Shown here: positions 17,836-26,791 of the stretch, piece after piece | Layout: every line of letters starts with the position of its first letter | Position numbering within the stretch: position 1 is the stretch's first letter | Assembly: GCF_004151245.1 (NCBI RefSeq) | Contig: NZ_JUIW01000011.1 | Coordinates: 1 to 64,000, forward strand | Length of the DNA stretch: 64,000 nucleotides | Reading direction: 5' to 3' | From: Flavobacterium beibuense | GTDB lineage: Bacteria; Bacteroidota; Bacteroidia; Flavobacteriales; Flavobacteriaceae | Notes under the pieces: model-generated | Databases searched by the model: none | What the model was told of the DNA's origin: nothing | What the model saw: only the letters and a program-made list of their open reading frames with translations | Made by a program: the position numbers and the translations under genes

Positions 17836-18417
17836 TTAATTTTTTAAAATCACTATCCAGTCCCAGTCAGCCGGATCACCTATGCCTACGCTTGGTGTAT
17901 ATAAAAATAGGTTGACTTTTGCCTGCGGATTAATTACCCTGTATTGTTTTACAAGGCTAAGATTGTCTACAGCGTCCCAAATACCCTCATAATCTATTAC
18001 TTCAGGATACTCAAAAAACTCTCCATAAGGAACCAATGCAAACTGCGATGACGAAGGCATTTCAACACTGTTTTGTGTTAAGTCAAATTCCTGCGGAGTA
18101 TCCATAGATTCAGGATAGGTTATTTCTCCTAACCCCATCCATATAATATCTCCTGCAAAAATGGGCATGTTTACCTCATCATAATTTAAGGTAATATCGC
18201 CAAAATCTCCCGGCGGATGATAGACCGTTGAAATAGTGAAGTTACTATTATCAGGAAAAGTAAGTTCCTTACCTCCTTCAAATACATTAGTTAAAAGGTC
18301 TACTTTTAATAATAATACTTTATTCCCTTCAGGCGACCCATTAACAGGATCTGTATCCGTATCGGAACAAGACATCAGCAAAGCTGCAAAAACTAATAGT
18401 AAAAATGATTTTTTCAT
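17836..18417 (-). CDS. Hypothetical lipoprotein
   Basis: A 193-residue protein with lipobox LLMSC at residues 13-17 and a DTDTDP linker after it. No family is recognised. The mature region is acidic and strand-rich, ending PSVGIGDPADWDWIVILKN. It follows the BaiN-like flavoprotein gene on the same strand, 58 bp away, so it could be co-transcribed. Probably exported to the outer membrane. Confidence 0.65.
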   Translation of the reverse strand: MKKSFLLLVFAALLMSCSDTDTDPVNGSPEGNKVLLLKVDLLTNVFEGGKELTFPDNSNFTISTVYHPPGDFGDITLNYDEVNMPIFAGDIIWMGLGEITYPESMDTPQEFDLTQNSVEMPSSSQFALVPYGEFFEYPEVIDYEGIWDAVDNLSLVKQYRVINPQAKVNLFLYTPSVGIGDPADWDWIVILKN

Positions 18418-18475
18418 AGCCTATAATTAATTGGTTTTTAATTAGATGCTACAAATAAATAATGGTTGCGTTAAA

Positions 18476-19699
18476 TTACTGGAAATCCTCTAAAACAGAT
18501 TGTGCCACAATATAGCCTCCTGTCCATGCATTTTGAAAGTTAAATCCTCCTGTTATTGCATCTATGTTAAGTATCTCTCCAGCAAAATAAAGATCTTTTT
18601 GCATCTTGCTTTCCATAGTCTTAAAGTTAACATCCTTAAGTTCTATTCCGCCAGCTGTTACAAACTCTTCTTTAAAGGTACTCTTACCGTTTACCTTAAA
18701 TTCTGCATTAACCAATTGGCCTACCAGTGCCAATAGCTGTGTTTTAGAAACATCGGCCCAACGTGCTTCCTGAGAAACTCCGGCTGCATTAACCAGGCTT
18801 TGCCATAAACGGTTAGGAAAATCGAACGGACAGTATTTTGCTACTGTTTTTTTAGGCTGATCCTGTTTTAAATCTCTAAGGATTTCCTCACACTCATCAT
18901 AGCCAACATCATTAAGCCAGTTAACCTGTAAGGTAAACTGATAGTTTTTATCAAACAGTTCACGGGCACCCCAAGCTGACACCCTTAATATACCCGGACC
19001 ACTCATACCCCAGTGGGTAATAAGCAACGGGCCGGTAGCATTTAACTTAGTTCCTTTTACCTTAACCGATGCCAATGCCGACAACCCCATAAGGTCTTTT
19101 ATACGCGGATCTTTTATATTAAAAGTAAACAACGACGGAACAGGTGGCACTATAGTATGACCTGACTCCTGCATTATATCCCACATTTTAGGATTGCTGC
19201 CGGTTGTCATTACCAGTTTGGCAGCCAGAAAAGTATCTTTTTGGGTATCTATTTTCCAGTAGTCTTCTGCCCTGTATATAGTTTGAATACTTTCTCCTGT
19301 AAGCACCTGGATTCCCTGTTTTTTAGTCGCTTCCATAAAGCAGTCTATAATGGTTTGGGAACTGTCGGTAACGGGAAACATTCTTCCGTCTTCTTCTATC
19401 TTAAGTTCTACCCCATGTTTTTCAAACCACTCAATAGTATCTCCCGAGCAAAAACGGTTAAAAGGCCCTTTAAGTTCCCTTTCCCCTCTCGGGTAAAACT
19501 TAACAAGGTCATTAGGAATAAAACAGGCGTGGGTAACGTTACACCTCCCGCCTCCGGAAATACGCACTTTACTCAGTACTTCTTTCCCTCTTTCCAGTAT
19601 CGCTATTTTAAGCTTAGGGTTAGCTTCTGCTATATTAATAGCTGTAAAAAATCCGGCAGCACCCCCACCGGCAATAATTACATCAAAACTCTTACTCAT
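18476..19699 (-). CDS. BaiN/HI0933-family FAD-dependent oxidoreductase
   Basis: A 407-residue flavoprotein. The N-terminal dinucleotide fold is FDVIIAGGGAAGFFTAINIAE. It is followed by the family segment VRISGGGRCNVTHAC and, at the C-terminus, VTAGGIELKDVNFKTMESK and LDAITGGFNFQNAWTGG-type residues (here IDAITGGFNFQNAWTGG). Members resemble YhiN; a few reduce bile-acid intermediates, but most are uncharacterised. Its stop region overlaps nothing, while its start overlaps the end of the glycerophosphodiesterase gene by 4 nt, so the two genes are translationally coupled. Confidence 0.88.
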   Translation of the reverse strand: MSKSFDVIIAGGGAAGFFTAINIAEANPKLKIAILERGKEVLSKVRISGGGRCNVTHACFIPNDLVKFYPRGERELKGPFNRFCSGDTIEWFEKHGVELKIEEDGRMFPVTDSSQTIIDCFMEATKKQGIQVLTGESIQTIYRAEDYWKIDTQKDTFLAAKLVMTTGSNPKMWDIMQESGHTIVPPVPSLFTFNIKDPRIKDLMGLSALASVKVKGTKLNATGPLLITHWGMSGPGILRVSAWGARELFDKNYQFTLQVNWLNDVGYDECEEILRDLKQDQPKKTVAKYCPFDFPNRLWQSLVNAAGVSQEARWADVSKTQLLALVGQLVNAEFKVNGKSTFKEEFVTAGGIELKDVNFKTMESKMQKDLYFAGEILNIDAITGGFNFQNAWTGGYIVAQSVLEDFQ

Positions 19700-20382
19700 A
19701 AACGTTCAGGGTAGTCGGACATAATTCCGTCTACATTATACGATTTCATTCGTTCTATATCTTCGGGTTCATTTACTGTCCAGGTATACACCTTATAGCC
19801 TGCCTGTTGTGCTTTTTTCACATTGCTTTCGGTAAGCAGGGAAAAATGTGGATGTATGGCTTTTGCCGAAAACTCCTGCGCCCACTCCCATGCCTGGGTA
19901 ACACTGGCCTGAGAAAGCACTCCTAAATGAATGTTAGGGTTACTGTCATGCATTATCATTAGCTCTTCTCTTTGAAAACTGGACACTATAAAGTCATTAT
20001 AGGAAAAGCCTTTTTCCACTATATATTTTTCCATAAGCTCTGAAACAGGAGCGGCGGTATGACGGCCTTTCAACTCAATATTCAGAAAACATTTTTTACC
20101 TGCCAGTTCCAGCACTTCTTCCAGTGTAGGGATTTTATGTCCTCCTTCCACTTTCAGTTCTTTCAGTTCCGCCAGGGTCATTTTGTTCACTTCTCCTGTT
20201 CCGTTTGTAGTCCTGTCTACCGTAAAATCGTGTATTACCACCAGTTCGCCCGTACTGCAAACATGTACATCAAGCTCTAAGCCATCCACACCCATATCAA
20301 GTGCATTTTGAAAAGAAGCCAGTGTATTTTCAGGCACATGGGCTTTTGCTCCCCTGTGGCCTATTTTAAGGATTTGTGCCAT
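19696..20382 (-). CDS. Glycerophosphodiester phosphodiesterase
   Basis: Hydrolyses glycerophosphodiesters to glycerol-3-phosphate and an alcohol. The longest frame opens at 20454, but that extension runs through the terminator of the upstream amylase gene. The ATG at 20380-20382 (MAQILKIGHRG) is the likely start, giving 228 residues. Conserved residues are in GHRGAKAHVPENTLASF (His-Arg and Glu), DGLELDVH (Glu, Asp) and the second His in VVIHDFTVDRTTNG. No signal peptide remains with this start, so the enzyme appears cytoplasmic. Confidence 0.9.
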   Translation of the reverse strand: MAQILKIGHRGAKAHVPENTLASFQNALDMGVDGLELDVHVCSTGELVVIHDFTVDRTTNGTGEVNKMTLAELKELKVEGGHKIPTLEEVLELAGKKCFLNIELKGRHTAAPVSELMEKYIVEKGFSYNDFIVSSFQREELMIMHDSNPNIHLGVLSQASVTQAWEWAQEFSAKAIHPHFSLLTESNVKKAQQAGYKVYTWTVNEPEDIERMKSYNVDGIMSDYPERL

Positions 20383-20418
20383 ACCTGAATATTTTTGTAA
20401 AGATACTTCTAAATATAC

Positions 20419-20446
20419 AAAAAGCACAGGCAAAATTGCCTGTGCT
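20419..20446 (-). terminator. Terminator of the maltose operon
   Basis: On the minus strand AGCACAGGCA, loop ATTT, TGCCTGTGCT followed by TTTT. It marks the end of the amylase-phosphorylase-transporter operon. Confidence 0.88.
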
Positions 20447-20471
20447 CCTAACAACTATCTATGAGAAAAAA

Positions 20472-21902
20472 TTATTTCGTTAGTACCCAATACTCCCAGG
20501 GACCAAATTTTTGTTCCTGACCCGGAGCCAGCTGCACTTTCTCTCCCGTAATATAATTGGTAAAATTACCTTCTACAGGAAGTGTAAAGCTCTGCGGTTC
20601 CTTAGTAAGATTACCTACAAAAACTACTTTTTCACCATCTTTTTCCCTTGCGAAAGCAAGAATATTTTTATCCCTTGAGGTTGCAATCCTATTATAAGCA
20701 GCAGGCTGTTTACCTCCGTTTAATGCTTCATTACTGTTTTTAAGCTCACCTAACTTTTCATAGACCTTAAACATTTTACCTTTTGTATGGGTAATCTCGT
20801 CCTTTTCAAAAAATTTAAGACGACGGTTAAAATCATATTCCTGACCCGTGTAAATAAGCGGCATCCCCGGCATCGTATAGGTTAATGCAGCAAAAAGTTC
20901 AGCAGCATCACCCATTCTTTCATATTCAGTACCGTTCCATGAATTTTCATCATGATTGGAAGTAAAGTTCATCCATATATCTTCCTTTTTATACTCCTTA
21001 GCCTGCTTTTCCATAAGGACATCCCAGTCGGCAACAGTCTTTTTGCCCTGGGCAATATCATTCATTAAGTGGTGTGCTTCCCAACCGTAACCCATATCAA
21101 AAATACCATTGAAAAGGTATGGCTTGTTAGATTCCATAAGCATAAATACAGGCTTAACCTCGTTTAGCTTAGGCACCGTAAATTGCCAAAACTCGGTAGG
21201 TACGTTATCTGCCACATCACAACGGAACCCGTCAACATTTTGTTCTTTTACCCAGTACAGCATCTCATTTTTCATCGGCTCATACAGCGCTTTGCTTGTA
21301 TAATCCAAATGGGCTACATCTGTCCAACCCCAGCTTTCTCCCGTTTCCGGATTAAGCGGATCGGTCACCTCTCCTTTTGCGTTTTTATGATAGTACTCAG
21401 GGTGCTCGGTAATCCATTTATGATCCCAACCCGTATGGTTAGCTACCCAGTCCAGTATTACATACATCCCGTTGTTATGAGCTGTGTTTACCAAATTCTG
21501 AAAATCCTGCAGCGTCCCTAAATCAGGATTTATGGCAGTATAATCGGAAATGGCATAATAGCTTCCTAAATACTTTTCACGCTCAGCAGGGTCTTTTATA
21601 TCCTCTACCATACGCCCGTCTGTAGTTTTCCTGTTTTTCATGGAAATAGGATAAATAGGCATAAGCCAAATTACCTTTACCCCAAGCTTTTTAAGTTCAG
21701 GAATATCTTTAGTAAATGCATTAAAAGTCCCTTCCGGAGAGTAGTTACGAATATTAGCCTCATAAATAACGCTATTCTCCATCATGGCATCACTTACCGG
21801 AGCAAGTGCTGCAGATTCTGCTTTAGCCTCTTCCTGTTTGCTCCCTTCTTTACAGCTTATAAAAGCCGCAAGGAAAATCCCTAAAAGAATTGTTTTCTTC
21901 AT
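20472..21902 (-). CDS. GH13 alpha-amylase family lipoprotein
   Basis: A 476-residue glycoside hydrolase with lipobox FISC at residues 14-17, so probably membrane-anchored. The GH13 regions are complete: VILDWVANHTGWDH (region I), GFRCDVADN with nucleophile D229, LMESNKPY with acid/base E257, and TSNHDENSW with D318. It likely cleaves alpha-1,4-glucans or maltodextrins in the periplasm or at the surface. It is the last gene of the minus-strand operon, 5 bp after the second amylase, and is followed by a strong terminator. Confidence 0.92.
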   Translation of the reverse strand: MKKTILLGIFLAAFISCKEGSKQEEAKAESAALAPVSDAMMENSVIYEANIRNYSPEGTFNAFTKDIPELKKLGVKVIWLMPIYPISMKNRKTTDGRMVEDIKDPAEREKYLGSYYAISDYTAINPDLGTLQDFQNLVNTAHNNGMYVILDWVANHTGWDHKWITEHPEYYHKNAKGEVTDPLNPETGESWGWTDVAHLDYTSKALYEPMKNEMLYWVKEQNVDGFRCDVADNVPTEFWQFTVPKLNEVKPVFMLMESNKPYLFNGIFDMGYGWEAHHLMNDIAQGKKTVADWDVLMEKQAKEYKKEDIWMNFTSNHDENSWNGTEYERMGDAAELFAALTYTMPGMPLIYTGQEYDFNRRLKFFEKDEITHTKGKMFKVYEKLGELKNSNEALNGGKQPAAYNRIATSRDKNILAFAREKDGEKVVFVGNLTKEPQSFTLPVEGNFTNYITGEKVQLAPGQEQKFGPWEYWVLTK

Positions 21903-21907
21903 ATCGT

Positions 21908-23743
21908 TTATTTTAGTTCCAGTACCATAACCGATTTTGGCTCCATGCTAATTTCGTTAGCAAGATTTACCTTTTTACCAGTTAGTACATCGGTTCCTGT
22001 TGTATAGTTTTTAATATTTTCTACAAAACGTTTAGTCCCAAAAGCCCTGGACTCATTACTGTTATTCATAACTACCATTACGCTTTCCTTAGTATTATGC
22101 CTAAAGTATACATATACGTTATTGTCAGGCAGGTAGTGTGTGGTTTTACCATTATGGATAACATCCTTGTTTTTTCTCCAGTTTAGAAGTTTAGAAGTAA
22201 AATCGAAAAATTGTTGCTGCTGCTCAGTACGTCCTGACTTTGCAAAGGCATTATTGCTATCGCCATTCCATCCGCCCGGGAAATCTCTGCGGATATCAGC
22301 ATCACCTTTACCTTTATCTCCTGCCATACCTATTTCACTACCGTAGTAAATTTGCGGAATACCGCGTACGGTAGCAATAAGTGTAAGTGCCATTTTGTAC
22401 TTATTGATATCTCCTTTATAGATCTCATTAAAACGACCCGTATCATGGTTTTCCATAAAAACCATGATGTTGTTGATATCAGGATATAAAAAGTCATTCG
22501 TGAAATTATCATATACCCTTTGCATACCCGCATCCCAGCCGGATTGGTCTTCGTTAAATACTCCGCCTATAGCATCGTGCAGGGTAAAGTCCATTACACT
22601 TGGCAGGTAAGAGTTATAGCTTTGTATAGCCGCAATCTTACTGTCTTTTTGCCAATAGGCCATTTGAGCCTGATCGTGCATCCATACCTCCCCTACAATA
22701 TTAAAATTAGGATACTCATCGGTAATGGCTTTTGTCCATTTTGCAATGCCTTCCTTATCGTTGTAAGAATAAGTATCTACACGGAAACCATCCAAATCGG
22801 CATACTCAATCCACCAGATGGCATTTTGGGTAAGATAGTTAAGCACTAAAGGATTTGACTGATCTAAATCGGGCATTGAAGGCACAAACCAACCGTCCAT
22901 ACACTGTCTTGCATCGGTTTGAGAGGCATTAGGATCAAACTGGGTTGTCATCCTGTAATTGGACTGTGAATACCCCGGAAACTGATGAATCCAGTTGTAA
23001 GCCGGCAAATCCTTATACATCCAGTGTTCAGCCCCCCAGTGATTGGTAACATAATCCATGATAAGCTTCATATCACGCTTTTTCAGTTCTGCCGAAAGGC
23101 GCACATAATCTTCATTGGTACCATACCTTGCATCTATTTTATACACATCACTTTGCCCGTAACCATGATAGGAATAACCTTTATCGTTATCCTCACAAAG
23201 TGGTGTGCTCCATACCGCTGTAGCACCCAGCTCGTCAAGATAATCAAGGTTCTTAATTATTCCCTCTATATCTCCGCCATGACGGCCACCCGGCTGGCTC
23301 CTGTCCCCTTTCTCATTTAGGGCTTTACTGGTATCGTTATCAGGATTCCCGTTTGCAAAACGATCGGGCATTAACAGGTAAATCACATCCGAAGAATCAA
23401 AACTATCCCTTTGCGACGAGCCTTCCCTTCTGTTTTTAAGTGTGTATTTCTGGCTGAAAGCTGTTTTGTTCTTACTGTTCTTAAAGTCAAAAACAAGTTC
23501 TCCGGCAGGAACACCTTTAGTGTCAACAGTCACAAAAACATAGTTTGGATTTTCGGTCTTTATCACATTGTTAATAACCACCCCGTTACACACAGGCTGA
23601 TATTGCGCTATATTCTTTCCGTAAAACATAATCTGCAGTTCCGGATTATGCATACCACTCCACCAAAAAGGTGGCTCTACCCTGTCTGCCTGAGCAAAGA
23701 CAAAAGTGCAGCTAAAGACTAATAGGTAAAATATTTTTTTCAT
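21908..23743 (-). CDS. GH13 neopullulanase/cyclomaltodextrinase-like amylase (SusA-type)
   Basis: A 611-residue exported enzyme (signal peptide MKKIFYLLVFSCTFVFAQA). Residues about 20-110 form an N-terminal beta domain of the cyclomaltodextrinase type (PPFWWSGMHNPELQIMFYG). The catalytic barrel carries LIMDYVTNHWGAEHW, GFRVDTYSYND with D323, IVGEVWMHD with E352, and MENHDTGRF with D434. A C-terminal beta domain ends the protein. The arrangement matches SusA of the Bacteroides starch system, which degrades imported maltooligosaccharides in the periplasm. It follows a terminator-like hairpin inside the operon and has no visible promoter of its own. Confidence 0.93.
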   Translation of the reverse strand: MKKIFYLLVFSCTFVFAQADRVEPPFWWSGMHNPELQIMFYGKNIAQYQPVCNGVVINNVIKTENPNYVFVTVDTKGVPAGELVFDFKNSKNKTAFSQKYTLKNRREGSSQRDSFDSSDVIYLLMPDRFANGNPDNDTSKALNEKGDRSQPGGRHGGDIEGIIKNLDYLDELGATAVWSTPLCEDNDKGYSYHGYGQSDVYKIDARYGTNEDYVRLSAELKKRDMKLIMDYVTNHWGAEHWMYKDLPAYNWIHQFPGYSQSNYRMTTQFDPNASQTDARQCMDGWFVPSMPDLDQSNPLVLNYLTQNAIWWIEYADLDGFRVDTYSYNDKEGIAKWTKAITDEYPNFNIVGEVWMHDQAQMAYWQKDSKIAAIQSYNSYLPSVMDFTLHDAIGGVFNEDQSGWDAGMQRVYDNFTNDFLYPDINNIMVFMENHDTGRFNEIYKGDINKYKMALTLIATVRGIPQIYYGSEIGMAGDKGKGDADIRRDFPGGWNGDSNNAFAKSGRTEQQQQFFDFTSKLLNWRKNKDVIHNGKTTHYLPDNNVYVYFRHNTKESVMVVMNNSNESRAFGTKRFVENIKNYTTGTDVLTGKKVNLANEISMEPKSVMVLELK

Positions 23744-23767
23744 GTATTTAGTTTGATGCGGTCTTAT

Positions 23768-23802
23768 AAAAAACCTGCAATACCCTAAAAGGTATTACAG
23801 GT
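23768..23802 (-). terminator. Internal terminator-like hairpin within the maltose operon
   Basis: On the minus strand ACCTG-T-AATACC, loop TTTTAG, GGTATT-G-CAGGT followed by TTTTTTA. It lies between the GH65 phosphorylase and the SusA-type amylase genes. Confidence 0.75.
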
Positions 23803-23811
23803 CTATAATAA

Positions 23812-26121
23812 TTATATTGTTACAGCCTTATTAGGGGCTACTTTTACTTCTTTTCCGTGTACAAATACGGTAAGTTCCTTATCGCCTTCAAGATCAAATC
23901 GTGTTTCTCCCGAATGTACCGATATTTTCACGATCTGGTTCCTGAAATTAATCTTGAATGAATATCCTTTCCACTGTTCAGGGATTCTCGGTTCAAAATG
24001 CAGCTGCCCGTTTTTAACACGCATACCGCCAAAACCTTCTACAATACTCATCCAGGTACCTGCCATACTGGTAATATGAAGTCCTTCTTTCACCTCTTTA
24101 TTATAATCGTCAAGGTCAAGTCGTGACGTCCTTAAATAAAACGTGTAAGCCTGCTCCATCCTTCCCAGCACTGCTGCCTGTATTGAATGCACACATGGTG
24201 AAAGCGAAGACTCATGTACTGTAAACGGTTCATAGAAATCAAAATGCCTTTCCATCTCTTCCCTTGAAAAATGATCTTCAAAGAAATAGAAGCCCTGTAA
24301 CACGTCGGCCTGTTTGATGTATGGCGAACGAAGAATCCTGTCCCAAGACCATTTTTGGTTAATTGGCCTTTGCGAACGGTCTAGGTCGCTTACTCTCACC
24401 ATTTCCTTATCCAGGAAACCGTCCTGTTGCAGGTATACACCATGCTCTTCCGAATAAGGGAAATACATGTTATCGGCAACCTTTTGCCAGTCTCTTATCT
24501 CTTCGGCTCCAAGATTGGTTAGTGCCATTATACGGTTATGATCTGCTGCAAACTCGTCTTTTACCTTAGTAATATTCTCTATCGCATAATTAATACACCA
24601 TTGTGCAATATAGTTGGTATAGAAGTTATTGTTTACGTTGTTTTCATACTCGTTAGGACCTGTTACGCCTAATATAACATACTTGTTTTTAGACGTTGAG
24701 AACGTAGCTCTCTGATGCCAGAAACGCGCAATACCAATAAGCACTTCCAGTCCTTTTTCTGGAATGTAGCTGTAATCTCCGGTAAAGCGGTAGTAATTAT
24801 AAATCGCGAAAGCAATGGCCCCGTTACGGTGAATTTCCTCAAAGGTGATTTCCCACTCGTTGTGGCACTCCTCACCATTCATGGTAACCATAGGATATAG
24901 AGCAGCACCATTAGTAAAACCTAACTTTTGTGCATTTTCTATAGCCTTACCTAACTGATTATGACGATAAGTTAACAGGTTACGTGCCACCTGCTGGTCT
25001 TTAGTAGCCATATAGAACGGAATACAGTAAGCTTCGGTATCCCAGTAGGTACTACCTCCGTATTTTTCTCCCGTAAAACCTTTAGGCCCTATATTAAGCC
25101 TTGGATCTTTACCTAAATAGGTTTGGTTAAGCTGGAAAATATTAAAGCGAATACCCTGCTGTGCCTTTACATCACCATCAATAGTGATGTCTGCCATTTC
25201 CCAAATACCGGCCCAAGCCTGTTTCTGTTCTTCAAGCAAGGCATCATATCCTTTGCTAATGGCATTAGCAATTACAGTTTTGGCAGCATCAATAAGGGCT
25301 GTCTCATCATGGTTAAGCGATACCACATAACCACCAAACTTTACAATTGCTGCCGTTTCTCCTGCATTGACCTGTAGTGCATAACTAAACTGCACCTTAT
25401 CATTAGTCGCCACTGTATCTCCTGCCTCTACAGCTGCTGGGTTACCATTAAGCAATAGGCTGTTATGCATATAGGTAGCAGCTGTAAAATGCGTTTTAAA
25501 AGTACGCGCCGTTACAAAGGCATTGTTCTCTGCATATTGAGAATCCAAAGGCTCCCAAAACTTCTCTTCCCAGTTGGCATCTTCATTTTTTACCCCTGCA
25601 TCTACATAAGGTTTAAATACAATTTGAGCCGACTGGTTAACCGGAGTTACTTCATATTTTATAACACCAAGTTCATCTTCAACCAACGATAAGAATCTTG
25701 TTGCATTTACTGACACCTCAACACCATTTTGCAGCACTGCCGTAAATGAACGGTTGTACCAGCCCTCCTTCATGTTAAGTTCCCTCCTGAAATTCTTTAC
25801 CTCCTTACAGGTATTTAGGTCCAGCTGCTCACCATTTACCTCTACATTAATGCCTATCCAGTTTGGTGCATTTAAAACCTTGGCAAAATACTCGGGATAA
25901 CCGTTTTTCCACCACCCCACTTTTGTTTTGTCCGGATAGTAAACGCCTGCAATGTAGCTTCCCTGAAACGTATGTCCTGAATAATGTTCTTCAAAATTGG
26001 CACGCTGCCCCATGGCACCGTTACCTATACTAAATAAACTCTCGGAAGATTTTACCCTGTCCGCATCAAATCCTTCTTCTATAATTGACCAATTATCCGG
26101 TACTATATAATCCTGGTTCAT
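23812..26121 (-). CDS. GH65 family glycoside phosphorylase (maltose phosphorylase type)
   Basis: A 769-residue cytoplasmic enzyme without signal peptide. The (alpha/alpha)6 barrel holds the family acid motif GEECHNEWEITFEEIHRN at about residues 416-433, and the phosphate-binding region is near the later S-S segment HESSLSPCVHS. Family members split maltose, kojibiose or trehalose with phosphate to glucose plus beta-glucose-1-phosphate. Its neighbour, 1 bp downstream of pgmB in the operon, encodes beta-phosphoglucomutase, which needs exactly this product. The adjacent maltodextrin genes make maltose the likely substrate. Confidence 0.93.
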   Translation of the reverse strand: MNQDYIVPDNWSIIEEGFDADRVKSSESLFSIGNGAMGQRANFEEHYSGHTFQGSYIAGVYYPDKTKVGWWKNGYPEYFAKVLNAPNWIGINVEVNGEQLDLNTCKEVKNFRRELNMKEGWYNRSFTAVLQNGVEVSVNATRFLSLVEDELGVIKYEVTPVNQSAQIVFKPYVDAGVKNEDANWEEKFWEPLDSQYAENNAFVTARTFKTHFTAATYMHNSLLLNGNPAAVEAGDTVATNDKVQFSYALQVNAGETAAIVKFGGYVVSLNHDETALIDAAKTVIANAISKGYDALLEEQKQAWAGIWEMADITIDGDVKAQQGIRFNIFQLNQTYLGKDPRLNIGPKGFTGEKYGGSTYWDTEAYCIPFYMATKDQQVARNLLTYRHNQLGKAIENAQKLGFTNGAALYPMVTMNGEECHNEWEITFEEIHRNGAIAFAIYNYYRFTGDYSYIPEKGLEVLIGIARFWHQRATFSTSKNKYVILGVTGPNEYENNVNNNFYTNYIAQWCINYAIENITKVKDEFAADHNRIMALTNLGAEEIRDWQKVADNMYFPYSEEHGVYLQQDGFLDKEMVRVSDLDRSQRPINQKWSWDRILRSPYIKQADVLQGFYFFEDHFSREEMERHFDFYEPFTVHESSLSPCVHSIQAAVLGRMEQAYTFYLRTSRLDLDDYNKEVKEGLHITSMAGTWMSIVEGFGGMRVKNGQLHFEPRIPEQWKGYSFKINFRNQIVKISVHSGETRFDLEGDKELTVFVHGKEVKVAPNKAVTI

Positions 26122-26122
26122 T

Positions 26123-26779
26123 TTATGTGTTTACTAAGGTTTGTAAAAAATTGTTGTCGATTTCTGTGAAATCGTTAAAGTTGTATCGGGCCTCATTAAG
26201 AATATCCTTGTGCCCAATACCCACACTTACCATTCCTGCAATATTTGCTGCCTGAATTCCCGCCACAGAGTCTTCAAAAACGATAGACTCCTCTGCCGTT
26301 TTGCCCAACAGCTTTGCTGCCCTTATAAAAACTTCAGGATCGGGTTTTGCATTGGTAACATCGTTACCATCTACAATAGCATCAAAATAGTGCAGTATGT
26401 TTACCTTTTCTAAAATTGGCCTCGCATTTTTACTTGCAGAACCCAATGCTATAAGCTGGCCGTTGGCTTTTAAAAAACGAAGAACCGTAATAACCCCTTC
26501 CAGAATTTCATCTTCTTTCATGTTGGTTATATACCCCAGGTAATCTTCATTTTTTTGCACCAGCCACTTATCCTTATCTTCCTGTGAAGCCTCTATGTTT
26601 CCTAATCCTAAAATAATTTCAAGGGAACGCACACGACTTACACCTTTAAGCAGTTCGTTATGTTCATGTGTAAAATCGATTCCTAACTGAGAAGCGATTT
26701 TTTGCCACGCTAAATAGTGGTATTTTGCAGTATCTACAATAACCCCGTCAAGGTCGAATATAAATGCTTTCGTTTTCAT
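26123..26779 (-). CDS. pgmB: Beta-phosphoglucomutase
   Basis: A 218-residue HAD-superfamily enzyme that converts beta-glucose-1-phosphate to glucose-6-phosphate. HAD motif I is FDLDGVIVDTAKYH with the nucleophile and acid Asp, motif II includes LGSASKNARPIL, and the later FEDSVAGIQAANIAGM holds the acidic magnesium ligands. The cap shows LKGVSRVRSLEIIL, typical of beta-PGM. It is packed tightly between the MFS transporter (12 bp) and the GH65 phosphorylase (1 bp), so it completes the phosphorolytic maltose route. Confidence 0.94.
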   Translation of the reverse strand: MKTKAFIFDLDGVIVDTAKYHYLAWQKIASQLGIDFTHEHNELLKGVSRVRSLEIILGLGNIEASQEDKDKWLVQKNEDYLGYITNMKEDEILEGVITVLRFLKANGQLIALGSASKNARPILEKVNILHYFDAIVDGNDVTNAKPDPEVFIRAAKLLGKTAEESIVFEDSVAGIQAANIAGMVSVGIGHKDILNEARYNFNDFTEIDNNFLQTLVNT

Positions 26780-26791
26780 TAATCTTTCCTG

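Noticed and set aside
20383..20454. N-terminal extension of the glycerophosphodiesterase
   Set aside because: It overlaps the strong terminator of the upstream operon and adds 24 residues not seen at the usual family start.
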